DNA from: Thalassospira povalilytica
Lineage (GTDB): Bacteria > Pseudomonadota > Alphaproteobacteria > Rhodospirillales > Thalassospiraceae
DNA length: 64,000 nt
NCBI RefSeq assembly: GCF_002844235.1
Contig: NZ_PGTS01000001.1
Coordinates: 806,001-870,000 of the forward strand
Direction of reading: 5' to 3'
Within the stretch, counting starts at the first letter, position 1. Each line of letters opens with the position of its first letter. The notes beneath the pieces are model-generated. The model worked only from the letters and a program-made list of their open reading frames with translations. It made no database searches and was not told the DNA's origin. This document shows positions 1-7,727 of the stretch, piece by piece. Made by a program: the position numbers and the translations under genes.

Positions 1-1
1 G

Positions 2-2518
2 CCGAGCGGCATGACAGCAAAGGTCTTGCTGTATGTTGCCGTGGCGTGGTCGTTGTTCCAGCTGTGGCTGGCATCACCATTGCCCTATCTTGTCAGCTTT
101 GGCGTGTTCAATTCGACCGAGGCACGGTCGATCCATTTGGCTTTTGCCGTCTTTCTTGCATTTCTGGCCTATCCGGCCTTCAAGACATCGCCGCGCAGCT
201 ATATTCCGATCCTTGACTGGGTTCTGGCGGCGGCTGCGGCGTTTTGTGCTGCCTATATTTACATCTTTTACCGCGACCTTGCCGGGCGTCCGGGACTTCC
301 GATTACCCAGGACCTGGTTGTGGCCGGTGCCGGTCTGGTGCTGTTGCTTGAAGCAACCCGCCGTGCACTTGGCCCGCCCTTGATGTGTGTTGCGGTCCTG
401 TTCCTGGTGTATGTCTTCTTCGGGAATGCTGCCTGGGTGCCGGAAGTTCTGCAATGGGCAGGGGCCAGCTTCTCCAAGGCGATGTCGCACCAGTGGATCA
501 CGACCGAAGGCGTATTCGGGATCGCGCTTGGCGTTTCGACAAGCTTCGTCTTCCTGTTCGTGCTGTTTGGATCGCTTCTCGATAAAGCCGGTGCAGGCAA
601 CTATTTCATCAAGGTGGCGTTTGCTGCTCTTGGTCACATGCGCGGTGGTCCTGCAAAGGCCGCTGTTCTGTCATCGGCAATGACCGGTCTTATTTCCGGG
701 TCGTCGATTGCCAACGTTGTGACCACCGGAACATTCACCATTCCGCTGATGAAACGTGTCGGCTTCTCGGGCGAGAAGGCCGGTGCGGTCGAAGTTGCAT
801 CCTCGGTCAATGGTCAGATCATGCCGCCGGTCATGGGGGCTGCTGCCTTTTTGATGGTCGAATATGTCGGCATTCCGTACCCGGAAGTCATCAAGCATGC
901 CTTCCTGCCGGCAACGATTTCCTATATCGCGCTGATCTATATCGTTCACCTTGAAGCACTCAAGGCGAACATGAAGGGCCTGCCGAAACGGGTGACCTCG
1001 ACGCTGTCGCAGACCCTGATCCGATCGCTGATGTTTGTGCTGTCGCTGATTGTTCTGGCGGGGCTGGTTTATTATGCCATCGTCTTCCAGAAACAGCTGT
1101 TTGGGGCCGCCGTTGGCTGGGTCGTCGCCATTGAATGTGCGGTGATCTATCTGGCCGGTCTGTATTACGCGGCGAAATATCCCGATCTGGAAATGGATGA
1201 TCCGAACCAGCCGGTTGTCGAATTGCCGCAACTTGGCGAAACGGCAAAGGCCGGTCTGCATTATCTGCTGCCGGTGGTGGTTCTGGTCTGGTTCCTGATG
1301 ATCGAGCTGAAATCACCGGGACTTTCGGCCTTCTGGGCGACGGTTCTGATGATCTTCATCATGCTGACCCAGCATGCGGCCAAGGCATTTTTCCGCAAAA
1401 CCGCGGATTATGCAGCCGGGTTCAAACAGGGCTTTGCCGATGTCATCGACGGTTTTGCGACCGGTGCCCGTAACATGATCGGCATCGGTGTCGCGACGGC
1501 GGCGGCCGGTATCATCGTCGGTACCGTATCGCTGACCGGTATCGGACAGGTGATGGTTGAATTCGTCGAACTGATTTCGGGCGGCAATCTGATGCTGATC
1601 CTGATCTTTACGGCGGTGATCAGCCTGATCCTGGGCATGGGGCTTCCGACCACGGCAAACTATATCGTGGTTTCCAGCCTGATGGCACCGGTGATTGTCG
1701 AACTTGGCGCGGAAAACGGCCTGATCGTGCCGTTGATCGCAGTTCACCTGTTTGTGTTCTATTTCGGGATCATGGCCGATGTGACCCCGCCGGTTGGTCT
1801 GGCATCCTTTGCCGCGGCCGCGGTATCGGGATCTGATCCGATGAAAACAGGTGTGGTGGCATTCTTCTATTCGATGCGTACCGCGGTTCTGCCGTTCCTG
1901 TTCCTGTTCAACACCCAGCTTCTGATGATCGGTCTGGATCATCCGGTGGATGTGGTGATGGTGATCATTGTTTCGACAATAGCCATGCTGGTCTTTGCCG
2001 CAGCAACGCAGGGCTACTTCTTTGCCCGGTCCAAGCTGTGGGAAAGTGCGGCATTGCTGCTGATTGCCTTTACCCTGTTCCGTCCGGGTTTCTGGCTTGA
2101 TCTGATCGAGCCGCCTTATGACAACCTTCCGGCAGCATCGATTATCGAAGATGCCGAAGGCATGCCGGAAAATTCCAGCATTCTTCTGGATGTTGAAGGC
2201 ATCAATATCGAAGGCGAAGAAGTTTCCAAATCCGTGATGCTGCCGCTTGGTCCGGCAGGTTCTGGTGAGGATCGCCTTTACAATGCGGGTATTGCCGTTC
2301 GCAACGAAGATGGTCGCATCTTCATTGACGATCTGGTCTTTGCCGGACCGGCCGAAAAAGCCGGCCTGGATTTCGATTTCGAAATCACCGCAGTAAAGGT
2401 CGAAGCTGATCGTATGCCCAAGGAAGTGTTCTTTATCCCGGCATTCTTGTTGCTGGGTGGGATCATTGTTCTGCAACGCCGTCGCAAGCGCAGTGAAGAA
2501 GCGCTTGGCACAGCCTGA
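2..2518 (+). CDS. TRAP transporter fused permease (4TM/12TM), 5' partial
   Basis: Inner-membrane permease of a TRAP transporter in which the small DctQ-like and large DctM-like subunits are one polypeptide; it would move an organic solute taken from a periplasmic binding protein, driven by an ion gradient. The visible 835+ residues hold many hydrophobic segments, the conserved SGSS-ANVVTTG stretch and the GMGLPTTANY motif, and a soluble C-terminal extension (roughly residues 700-810) like the DUF3394 tail of this family. The first ATG is at 11, but the frame is open to the window edge and reads Pro-Ser-Gly before it, as in longer homologues, so the real start is probably upstream. The binding-protein gene is expected upstream, outside the window. 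The next gene, a universal stress protein, follows after a few bases and is probably co-transcribed. Substrate cannot be told. Confidence 0.9.
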   Translation, partial: PSGMTAKVLLYVAVAWSLFQLWLASPLPYLVSFGVFNSTEARSIHLAFAVFLAFLAYPAFKTSPRSYIPILDWVLAAAAAFCAAYIYIFYRDLAGRPGLPITQDLVVAGAGLVLLLEATRRALGPPLMCVAVLFLVYVFFGNAAWVPEVLQWAGASFSKAMSHQWITTEGVFGIALGVSTSFVFLFVLFGSLLDKAGAGNYFIKVAFAALGHMRGGPAKAAVLSSAMTGLISGSSIANVVTTGTFTIPLMKRVGFSGEKAGAVEVASSVNGQIMPPVMGAAAFLMVEYVGIPYPEVIKHAFLPATISYIALIYIVHLEALKANMKGLPKRVTSTLSQTLIRSLMFVLSLIVLAGLVYYAIVFQKQLFGAAVGWVVAIECAVIYLAGLYYAAKYPDLEMDDPNQPVVELPQLGETAKAGLHYLLPVVVLVWFLMIELKSPGLSAFWATVLMIFIMLTQHAAKAFFRKTADYAAGFKQGFADVIDGFATGARNMIGIGVATAAAGIIVGTVSLTGIGQVMVEFVELISGGNLMLILIFTAVISLILGMGLPTTANYIVVSSLMAPVIVELGAENGLIVPLIAVHLFVFYFGIMADVTPPVGLASFAAAAVSGSDPMKTGVVAFFYSMRTAVLPFLFLFNTQLLMIGLDHPVDVVMVIIVSTIAMLVFAAATQGYFFARSKLWESAALLLIAFTLFRPGFWLDLIEPPYDNLPAASIIEDAEGMPENSSILLDVEGINIEGEEVSKSVMLPLGPAGSGEDRLYNAGIAVRNEDGRIFIDDLVFAGPAEKAGLDFDFEITAVKVEADRMPKEVFFIPAFLLLGGIIVLQRRRKRSEEALGTA

Positions 2519-2532
2519 CAGGGAGAATGAAC

Positions 2533-2961
2533 ATGTATAAGGATATTCTGGTTACAGTAGACCTTGATCATGAGTCTTCCTGGAAGAAGGCCGTGCCGGT
2601 CGCGATCAAGCAGGCGCAAAGCTTTGGCGCGCGTTTGCATGTTCTGACCGTGGTGCCGTCTGTGGGCATGTCAATGGTCGGGCAGTTCTTCCCCAAGGGA
2701 TATGAAGGCAAGGTTCTTGAAGCCTATAATCAGCGGCTGCATGAATTTGTGTCCGAACATATCCCCTCCGATATCAAGGTTCAGCATATCGTGGGGCAGG
2801 GCACCGTGTATGAGGTGATCCTTAAGATGGCCAAGAAAACCAATTGCGATCTGATCGTGATCGGTGCCCATCGTCCGGAACTGAAAGACTATCTGCTTGG
2901 GCCGAACGCGGCCCGCGTTGTCCGCCATGCCGATTGTTCGGTGATGGTGGTACGCGACTGA
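2533..2961 (+). CDS. Universal stress protein, UspA family (TRAP-associated)
   Basis: Single-domain UspA protein, about 142 residues, with the alpha/beta nucleotide-binding fold: beta-1 ends in DILVTVDL, and the C-terminal segment VIGAHRPELKDYLLGPNAAR occupies the place of the G-2x-G-9x-G(S/T) ATP-binding motif. It starts 14 bases after the fused TRAP permease, an arrangement known from the Halomonas teaABCD ectoine transporter, where TeaD binds ATP and modulates transport; a similar role here is inference. Two ATGs are available, at 2527 and 2533. The Shine-Dalgarno-like GGGAGA at 2521-2526 abuts the first and lies 6 bases from the second, so 2533 is preferred. Confidence 0.88.
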   Translation: MYKDILVTVDLDHESSWKKAVPVAIKQAQSFGARLHVLTVVPSVGMSMVGQFFPKGYEGKVLEAYNQRLHEFVSEHIPSDIKVQHIVGQGTVYEVILKMAKKTNCDLIVIGAHRPELKDYLLGPNAARVVRHADCSVMVVRD

Positions 2962-2993
2962 TTTCGGCTTTTCCGATCAAAGCCGGGATGTGC

Positions 2994-3022
2994 AAAGGGG
3001 CGATGCAATGCATCGCCCCTTT
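2994..3022. terminator. Perfect palindrome, likely bidirectional terminator
   Basis: Two 14-base perfect arms (AAAGGGGCGATGCA and its complement) around a single base lie between the convergent usp gene and the cysteine-repeat gene. The T-rich flank is weak, so termination efficiency is uncertain. Confidence 0.65.
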
Positions 3023-3054
3023 GTCTTTGGAACATCGCCGGGACGCGAAAGGTC

Positions 3055-3375
3055 TTATTTGGCTGCGCACGGGTTGGCGGCACAGGGATTTGCAGCGCAC
3101 GGATTTTTCGCAGCGCACGGATTTGCGGCACAGGGATTGGCTGCGCACGGGCTGCAGGGATTGACGATTTTTTTCGCCGCACACGGATTGGCCGCACACG
3201 GATTTGCAGCGCACGGGTTCGCCGCACAGGGATTGGCCGTGCAACTTGCCACTTCGGCGGTCGGCGACGGAAGCGGCGCTGCCATTGCCATCGGGGTTGC
3301 CATTGCAATGCCGGTGCCCATGGCCAGTGCCGGAAGCAATGCTTTTTTGGCGAAGCTCTGTGATTTCTTGGTCAT
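3055..3375 (-). CDS. Secreted cysteine-rich NPCAA-repeat protein
   Basis: A 106-residue protein of unknown function. Residues 1-32 look like a Sec signal peptide (lysine-rich start, hydrophobic core, cleavage after AMA). The rest is almost pure low complexity: ten NPC triplets, mostly as the pentapeptide repeat NPCAA, plus one SPC and one leading cysteine, 12 cysteines in about 72 mature residues. The ATG at 3375 is preferred over the longer frame to 3453 because AGAGAGG lies just upstream and it gives a clean signal peptide. It is divergent from an FGE-like gene. Exported cysteine-repeat peptides of this kind are often metal-binding or substrates of peptide-modifying enzymes (for example MNIO/DUF692 systems), but no DUF692 gene is visible here. 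Function is unassigned; the coding call is strong. Confidence 0.8.
   Translation of the reverse strand: MTKKSQSFAKKALLPALAMGTGIAMATPMAMAAPLPSPTAEVASCTANPCAANPCAANPCAANPCAAKKIVNPCSPCAANPCAANPCAAKNPCAANPCAANPCAAK
3058..3246 (-). repeat. 15-bp tandem repeats encoding NPCAA
   Basis: About ten imperfect copies of a 15-base unit, seen on the plus strand as variants of CGCACGGATTTGCAG and CACAGGGATTGGCCG. They are in frame with the minus-strand gene and encode the NPCAA pentapeptide, with two interruptions (KKIV and SPC). The array is prone to length change by slippage in whole codons. Confidence 0.85.
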
Positions 3376-3705
3376 TCTTGCCTCTCTGAAAGGTCCTGTT
3401 CGATCAAAGCCCGACGGCCGATGCTGCCGATCGGTGCAGGCACTATGGGCCAAAATGACAGACGGGCGGCGTCACATGGTTTCACTGTTGTGTGAGAGCT
3501 TTGTGTATGGTCAGCACCCGGCAATTGCCCCGGTTATCACGACTTCACAATGATTTGGTCGGATAAAACCGGATTTAAATCCTCAAACTGATTGAAAGAA
3601 CGGTCACTTTTACTCATCTTGATGATAATAAAGACGACAGATCAAAGTCGTCGGGCGGGCTAAAGAAACCGTGAGAACCAAGTTCGATCAGGACGGAATT
3701 CGCAT
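3376..3705. promoter_or_regulatory. Divergent intergenic region
   Basis: 330 bases between the cysteine-repeat gene (minus) and the FGE-like gene (plus), which should hold both promoters. The right half is AT-richer. I could not identify a convincing -35/-10 pair or operator by eye. Confidence 0.4.
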
Positions 3706-4578
3706 ATGAGAGTTGGGGACAGTATCGCATCTATTCATAAAATGTGCGCAGCGGCATTTCTGTTGGGGATGATTGCCGCCACATCGGCACAGGCAGATGA
3801 CGGTGATATACCGTCTGTTGTCGAAATCCCGTCAGGCTGGTTCTGGCAAGGATCGGATTCGGTTGAACGCCAGTATGCCTATCAGATTGACGAGCAGGTC
3901 TATGGTCACGATCTGAGCCGGCGCAATCGCTGGTACGATATCGAAGCTGACAAATGGCATGTGCATCTTCTGAGTTATCATATTGCCAAAACGCCGGTGA
4001 CAAACGATCAGTACGCGGCTTTCATCGATGATACCGGGCACCCGGCACCGGAAATGACGCGCGATGAATGGAACCGGCAGGGGCTGATCTATAACTTTGA
4101 CACCATACAGCCGTTCCTGTGGTCAAAGGGCAAACCACCCAGAGGGCGCGGCAACCATCCGGTTGTTCTTGTGTCCTGGCAGGATGCAGAAGCCTATGTG
4201 CAGTGGCTTGGCGAAAAGACCGGCAAAAAGTGGGCCTTGCCCAGTGAGCTTCATTGGGAAAAGGCGGTACGGGGACCGGAAGGCGCATTTTATCCGTGGG
4301 GCAATATTTTTGATCCCGATCGGCTCAATAGCGGTGACCGCGGACCGTTCGACACAATGCCGGTCGGGCAGTTCGAACCCGGTCCGTACGGGTTGTATGA
4401 CGGTGCCGGTCAGGTGTTTGAATGGACATCAACATCGGCTCAGGCTGGCTATCGGCTGGTCAAGGGCGGGTCATGGGATGATCGGGGATGTGGTGTCTGT
4501 CGGCCGGCGGCGCGGCATGGGCGTCCGGAACATCTCAAACATATCCTGATCGGGTTCCGGGTGATGTATCTGGACTGA
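3706..4578 (+). CDS. Secreted SUMF1/FGE-like domain protein
   Basis: A 290-residue protein of the formylglycine-generating enzyme / SUMF1 superfamily. Residues 1-30 form a signal peptide (cleavage likely after SAQA), so it acts in the periplasm. The fold is recognised from HPVVLVSWQDA (151-161), LPSELHWEKAVRG (178-190), YPWGN (196-200), GLYDGAGQVFEWT (229-241), KGGSW (253-257) and IGFR (282-285). True FGEs use two cysteines spaced C-x4-C to hold Cu(I); here the equivalent stretch has C262-G-V-C265, a CxxC, so sulfatase activation is not certain. NirV-type relatives are also possible. No sulfatase gene is in the window. It is divergent from a cysteine-rich secreted protein and precedes a histidine-rich protein, suggesting a local metal or cysteine-chemistry role; that is inference. 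Confidence 0.82.
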   Translation: MRVGDSIASIHKMCAAAFLLGMIAATSAQADDGDIPSVVEIPSGWFWQGSDSVERQYAYQIDEQVYGHDLSRRNRWYDIEADKWHVHLLSYHIAKTPVTNDQYAAFIDDTGHPAPEMTRDEWNRQGLIYNFDTIQPFLWSKGKPPRGRGNHPVVLVSWQDAEAYVQWLGEKTGKKWALPSELHWEKAVRGPEGAFYPWGNIFDPDRLNSGDRGPFDTMPVGQFEPGPYGLYDGAGQVFEWTSTSAQAGYRLVKGGSWDDRGCGVCRPAARHGRPEHLKHILIGFRVMYLD

Positions 4579-4767
4579 TGGACTGTCCGGTCCATAGCCC
4601 GTGTGCGATGTTTCCATTGTTAAATCAGGTCGTTTTGATGGAACATTGTTGCAAACCAGCGTGAAATCACTAACTCTTGATCGGTGTTCATTCGCCCGCG
4701 GGCATGAATGCCGATAATTCTGCCTTTGCGGAAATTCTGAGCGGATCGCAAAGATGCTGGTGTTTGT

Positions 4768-5508
4768 ATGACCGATATTGAAATTGACTGGGCTTCACTG
4801 CCGACGGGCCAACTGGAACGGATGTTGGCTGCCGGTCGAGATGTTATGGAATGCCATCGTGTCTTGACGGCAACCGGCGACAACATTGTTGGTGAACTGA
4901 TCAAAGGGGCGGGGGCCTTTTATGAATGGTCCCATTACCCCGAAGGCGATGTCTATGATCGCCAGTCACATGCGCAATTCTATTATCATGCCCATCCCAA
5001 AGAAGAACGTCGTGAATGGGATGAACATGGCCATTTCCATACATTCATGCGTCCGCGCGGCATGCCCGACCATTGCGAGCCAAAACAGATTGAAGGGTTT
5101 GAATATCCCGAAGGCCCGAATGACGCATTGTCTCATCTGATCGCTTTTTCGATGGATGAATTCGGTTTTTGTCAGCGGCTGTTTACCACCAATCGCTGGG
5201 TAACCGGTGAAGTCTGGTATGATGCAGATGACGTGATCAATATGCTTGACGGGTTTCTGATCGATCATGCCCAGCCGTCCTGGCCGGTGAACCGGTGGGT
5301 ATCGGGGATGATGGTGCTGTTCCGCCCGCAAATCGAAGAATTGATCCGCAAACGCGACATTGCAGTTGCCAACTGGCAGGAAGCCCATCCTGATCGCGAT
5401 GTTTACGAAGACCGCGAACTGGAAGTCACATCAACCGAAAATGTCACCGTTGTTGATCAGATCCGCGCGATCGGTGACGAGTTGGGACGACGGCGCAAGG
5501 CCGCATAA
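4768..5508 (+). CDS. Conserved histidine-rich protein of unknown function (DUF6969-like)
   Basis: A 246-residue soluble protein with no signal peptide or membrane segment. It resembles a small proteobacterial family of unknown function, which I believe is DUF6969 (name recalled, not checked). The most striking feature is a histidine cluster between residues 68 and 102 (QSHAQFYYHAHP, then DEHGHFHTF), with His68, 74, 76, 87, 89, 91 and 102, suggestive of metal binding. The C-terminal 40 residues are charged. It follows the FGE-like gene by 189 bases on the same strand and is convergent with a cytochrome c gene. The ATG at 4768 has only a weak ribosome-binding site. No function is assigned. Confidence 0.75.
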   Translation: MTDIEIDWASLPTGQLERMLAAGRDVMECHRVLTATGDNIVGELIKGAGAFYEWSHYPEGDVYDRQSHAQFYYHAHPKEERREWDEHGHFHTFMRPRGMPDHCEPKQIEGFEYPEGPNDALSHLIAFSMDEFGFCQRLFTTNRWVTGEVWYDADDVINMLDGFLIDHAQPSWPVNRWVSGMMVLFRPQIEELIRKRDIAVANWQEAHPDRDVYEDRELEVTSTENVTVVDQIRAIGDELGRRRKAA

Positions 5509-5539
5509 TTGCTGCGTTCCAATTTCGGATCGAGAAAAC

Positions 5540-5576
5540 AAAATGGCCGGCTGCATGTATTTGCGCCGGCCATTTT
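5540..5576. terminator. Bidirectional intrinsic terminator
   Basis: Perfect 11-bp arms AAAATGGCCGG / CCGGCCATTTT between the convergent histidine-rich protein gene and the cytochrome c gene; A and T runs serve both directions. Confidence 0.85.
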
Positions 5577-5609
5577 CATATGAAAATGCGGGATGGTCCT
5601 GAACCGGTG

Positions 5610-6008
5610 TTACTTGGTTTTCAGGAATTCGATGATATCAGCGACGTCTTCATCTTTTTTGAGTTTGAACGCCATTTTAGAACGTTCCTTTGAACCGGCA
5701 ATCTCGCTGAGTTTCGCAGACGGGTCTTTGAGGTAGTCGGTCAGGAATGCTTCGTCGGCGACAAAGCCTTTTTCGCAGGCGGCCAGATAACCGCGCCCGT
5801 ATTTGTAGCCCTCAACAGTGCCGCATTCACGTCCGACTGCCCCGGCAAGACTTGGCCCAACCTTGTTCACGCCGGCTTCAATGCTGTGGCAGGCAGCGCA
5901 GCGTTTGAACAGTTTCTCGCCATTTGCGGCATCCCCGGCCATTGCTGGCGCGGTTGCGAGGATGACCAGAGAACTGGCGACAAAAGACAGTTTGCGCAAA
6001 TAGGTCAT
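5610..6008 (-). CDS. Class I cytochrome c (c2-like), periplasmic
   Basis: A 132-residue soluble electron carrier. Residues 1-24 are a signal peptide ending PAMA. Heme attachment is CAACH (Cys37, Cys40, His41) and the likely sixth ligand is Met112 in SKMAF, as in cytochrome c2 / c550 proteins. Two further cysteines (62 and 78) could form a disulfide in the periplasm. The start at 6008 is preferred to the longer frame to 6047 because it begins the signal peptide and has an AGAGAGAG ribosome-binding site. It stands alone on the minus strand, convergent with the histidine-rich protein, so its electron-transfer partner cannot be read from context. Confidence 0.92.
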   Translation of the reverse strand: MTYLRKLSFVASSLVILATAPAMAGDAANGEKLFKRCAACHSIEAGVNKVGPSLAGAVGRECGTVEGYKYGRGYLAACEKGFVADEAFLTDYLKDPSAKLSEIAGSKERSKMAFKLKKDEDVADIIEFLKTK

Positions 6009-6441
6009 TGTGGATCTCTCTCTTGGTTCTTTTGACGATCGGTACAATCTGTTTTCGGACTACCATTTCGCAGGGTAAACGCAAGGTCAACACGGCAGAA
6101 CATCACTGGAAAAAATTGCCATGTCATCCGGTATTGGAAAATCTCACTGAGACTTACCATATCTGATAAGTCAGGGATTTGAGTTTCATCAATTAATCAG
6201 GATGAATTTACGGTATTTCCTGATACGTCGGGTTGGCGCATATGGTTTGTTTTTCACAGGCCAAATTGTACGGCAGAACGCGGTTGTGAAGGTTTCAGTT
6301 GAACAATGAAAACTGCAGGATGTTTGAAAATCAGCAACTTGTCGTCCGCACGGGGAAAATATGTTTGTCGATTTAGTGCCAAAAGTATAATCTGCTTGTG
6401 CGAATTGGCAGCCAGTTGAGAAGCGTGCCAGGAGATATCTA
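6009..6441. other. Gene-free region upstream of cytochrome c and DUF2336 gene
   Basis: 433 bases between divergent genes. It is AT-richer than its surroundings and must contain both promoters. Short open frames in it lack ribosome-binding sites and family signatures. No RNA gene or repeat is apparent. Confidence 0.4.
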
Positions 6442-7578
6442 TTGCCACGTATCACAAAAGACGATCTGAACAAGCTGGTTCAGGACCCTTCGGGGGATAA
6501 CCGCGCTGAGACAGCCGATAAGATTAGCCGTGAATTTTCCACGGATACACTCTCGGAGAGTGAACGTGTTCTGGCTGAAGATATCTTTCGACTGATGATC
6601 CGCGATGCCGAGATCCGCGTGCGCAAGGCGCTTGCGAAGAACTTGGCCCAGACCCCGCTTGTTCCCCATGATGTGGCCGCAACGCTTGCCCGTGATGTGG
6701 ATGAGGTCGCGCTTCCGGTTCTTGAATTTTCCGAAGTTCTGAACGACGAAGACCTGGTCGATATCATTGGTGACAATGCCGACAGTGTCGAAAAGCAGCG
6801 CGCCATTGCGTCGCGTGCCTATGTTTCGGAAATTGTATCTGCGACCCTTGTCGATATCGGTCATGAAGACGTAATGGTCGACCTGATGTCAAACCAGGGT
6901 GCTGAAATCAGCGAAGTTTCCCTGCAAAAAGTCGTCAATGATTTTGGCGACAATGAACGCATCCAGAAACCGATGATCGAACGCAATCACTTGCCGATTA
7001 CCATTGCCGAACGGCTGGTGACGCTGGTGTCCGAACGGATGCGTTCGCAACTGATTTCGCGCGGGCACATCCCCGAAGGGATCGTTAACGCGGTCATGAC
7101 CCAGTCACAGGAAAGCGCGACAATCGGGCTTCTGGGCGATGGTGTCGAAGATCGCGACGTCGAATTGCTTGTCGAACATCTTTATACCAACAACCGTTTG
7201 ACCAGCGGGTTGATCCTGCGCGCTCTTTGCATGGGTGATGTGTCCTTCTTCGAGGCGGCGCTGGCCAAGCGGGCCGGGGTGTCGCTGATCAATACGCGCA
7301 TTCTAATTCATGATAGCGGGCCGTTTGGTCTTGAGGCGATCTATAACAAGGCCAAGCTACCTGAACATTTCTTCCCGGGTGTCCGTGCCGCGATTGAAGT
7401 CGCGCGCGAAACCACCTTTGATGGCGGAGAACAGGACAAGGAACGCTATTCGCGCCGGATGATCGAACGGGTTTTGACCCAGTATGGCGATCTTGGTGTC
7501 GAATTCGATTCAGATGACGTCGATTATCTGATGGGGCGGATGTTGCAATTGCCAAGTGAACGGGCAATGCATACCTGA
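6442..7578 (+). CDS. DUF2336 domain protein
   Basis: A 378-residue cytoplasmic protein of the DUF2336 family, found mainly in alphaproteobacteria and built of helical, HEAT-like repeats. It has no membrane segment. The family has no firmly established biochemical role; some members sit near cell-cycle and signalling genes. The start is a TTG at 6442 (reading MPRITKDDLN), supported by GGAG at 6431-6434, seven bases upstream. It is a single-gene unit ending at a strong hairpin. Confidence 0.85.
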   Translation: MPRITKDDLNKLVQDPSGDNRAETADKISREFSTDTLSESERVLAEDIFRLMIRDAEIRVRKALAKNLAQTPLVPHDVAATLARDVDEVALPVLEFSEVLNDEDLVDIIGDNADSVEKQRAIASRAYVSEIVSATLVDIGHEDVMVDLMSNQGAEISEVSLQKVVNDFGDNERIQKPMIERNHLPITIAERLVTLVSERMRSQLISRGHIPEGIVNAVMTQSQESATIGLLGDGVEDRDVELLVEHLYTNNRLTSGLILRALCMGDVSFFEAALAKRAGVSLINTRILIHDSGPFGLEAIYNKAKLPEHFFPGVRAAIEVARETTFDGGEQDKERYSRRMIERVLTQYGDLGVEFDSDDVDYLMGRMLQLPSERAMHT

Positions 7579-7611
7579 TTGTTTTGCTGCTGAAATTGCC
7601 GGAAATTTACC

Positions 7612-7648
7612 AAACCGCCCGATCCATGATCCGGGCGGTTTTCTTTTG
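7612..7648 (+). terminator. Intrinsic terminator of the DUF2336 gene
   Basis: AAACCGCCCG / CGGGCGGTTT hairpin followed by TTCTTTT. Confidence 0.85.
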
Positions 7649-7673
7649 CGCGATTCCGGTTGGGGCAGGCAGC

Positions 7674-7706
7674 AAAAAGGCGCTGTGTGATGCACAGCGC
7701 CTTTTT
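7674..7706. terminator. Intrinsic terminator, mainly for the dctPQM operon
   Basis: Perfect 14-bp arms AAAAAGGCGCTGTG / CACAGCGCCTTTTT, just beyond the stop of dctM on the minus strand; symmetrical A/T runs allow bidirectional use. Confidence 0.85.
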
Positions 7707-7727
7707 GATGTGATCGGATGTTAGTGG

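Noticed and set aside
3058..3246. Possible CRISPR array
   Set aside because: The unit is 15 bases, in frame, with no unique spacers; it encodes the NPCAA pentapeptide.
2990..3553. Plus-strand frame of 187 codons with repeated AAHGLAAQGF across the cysteine-repeat region
   Set aside because: It is the antisense reading of the NPCAA repeats. The minus-strand frame has a signal peptide, a good ribosome-binding site and meaningful repeats.
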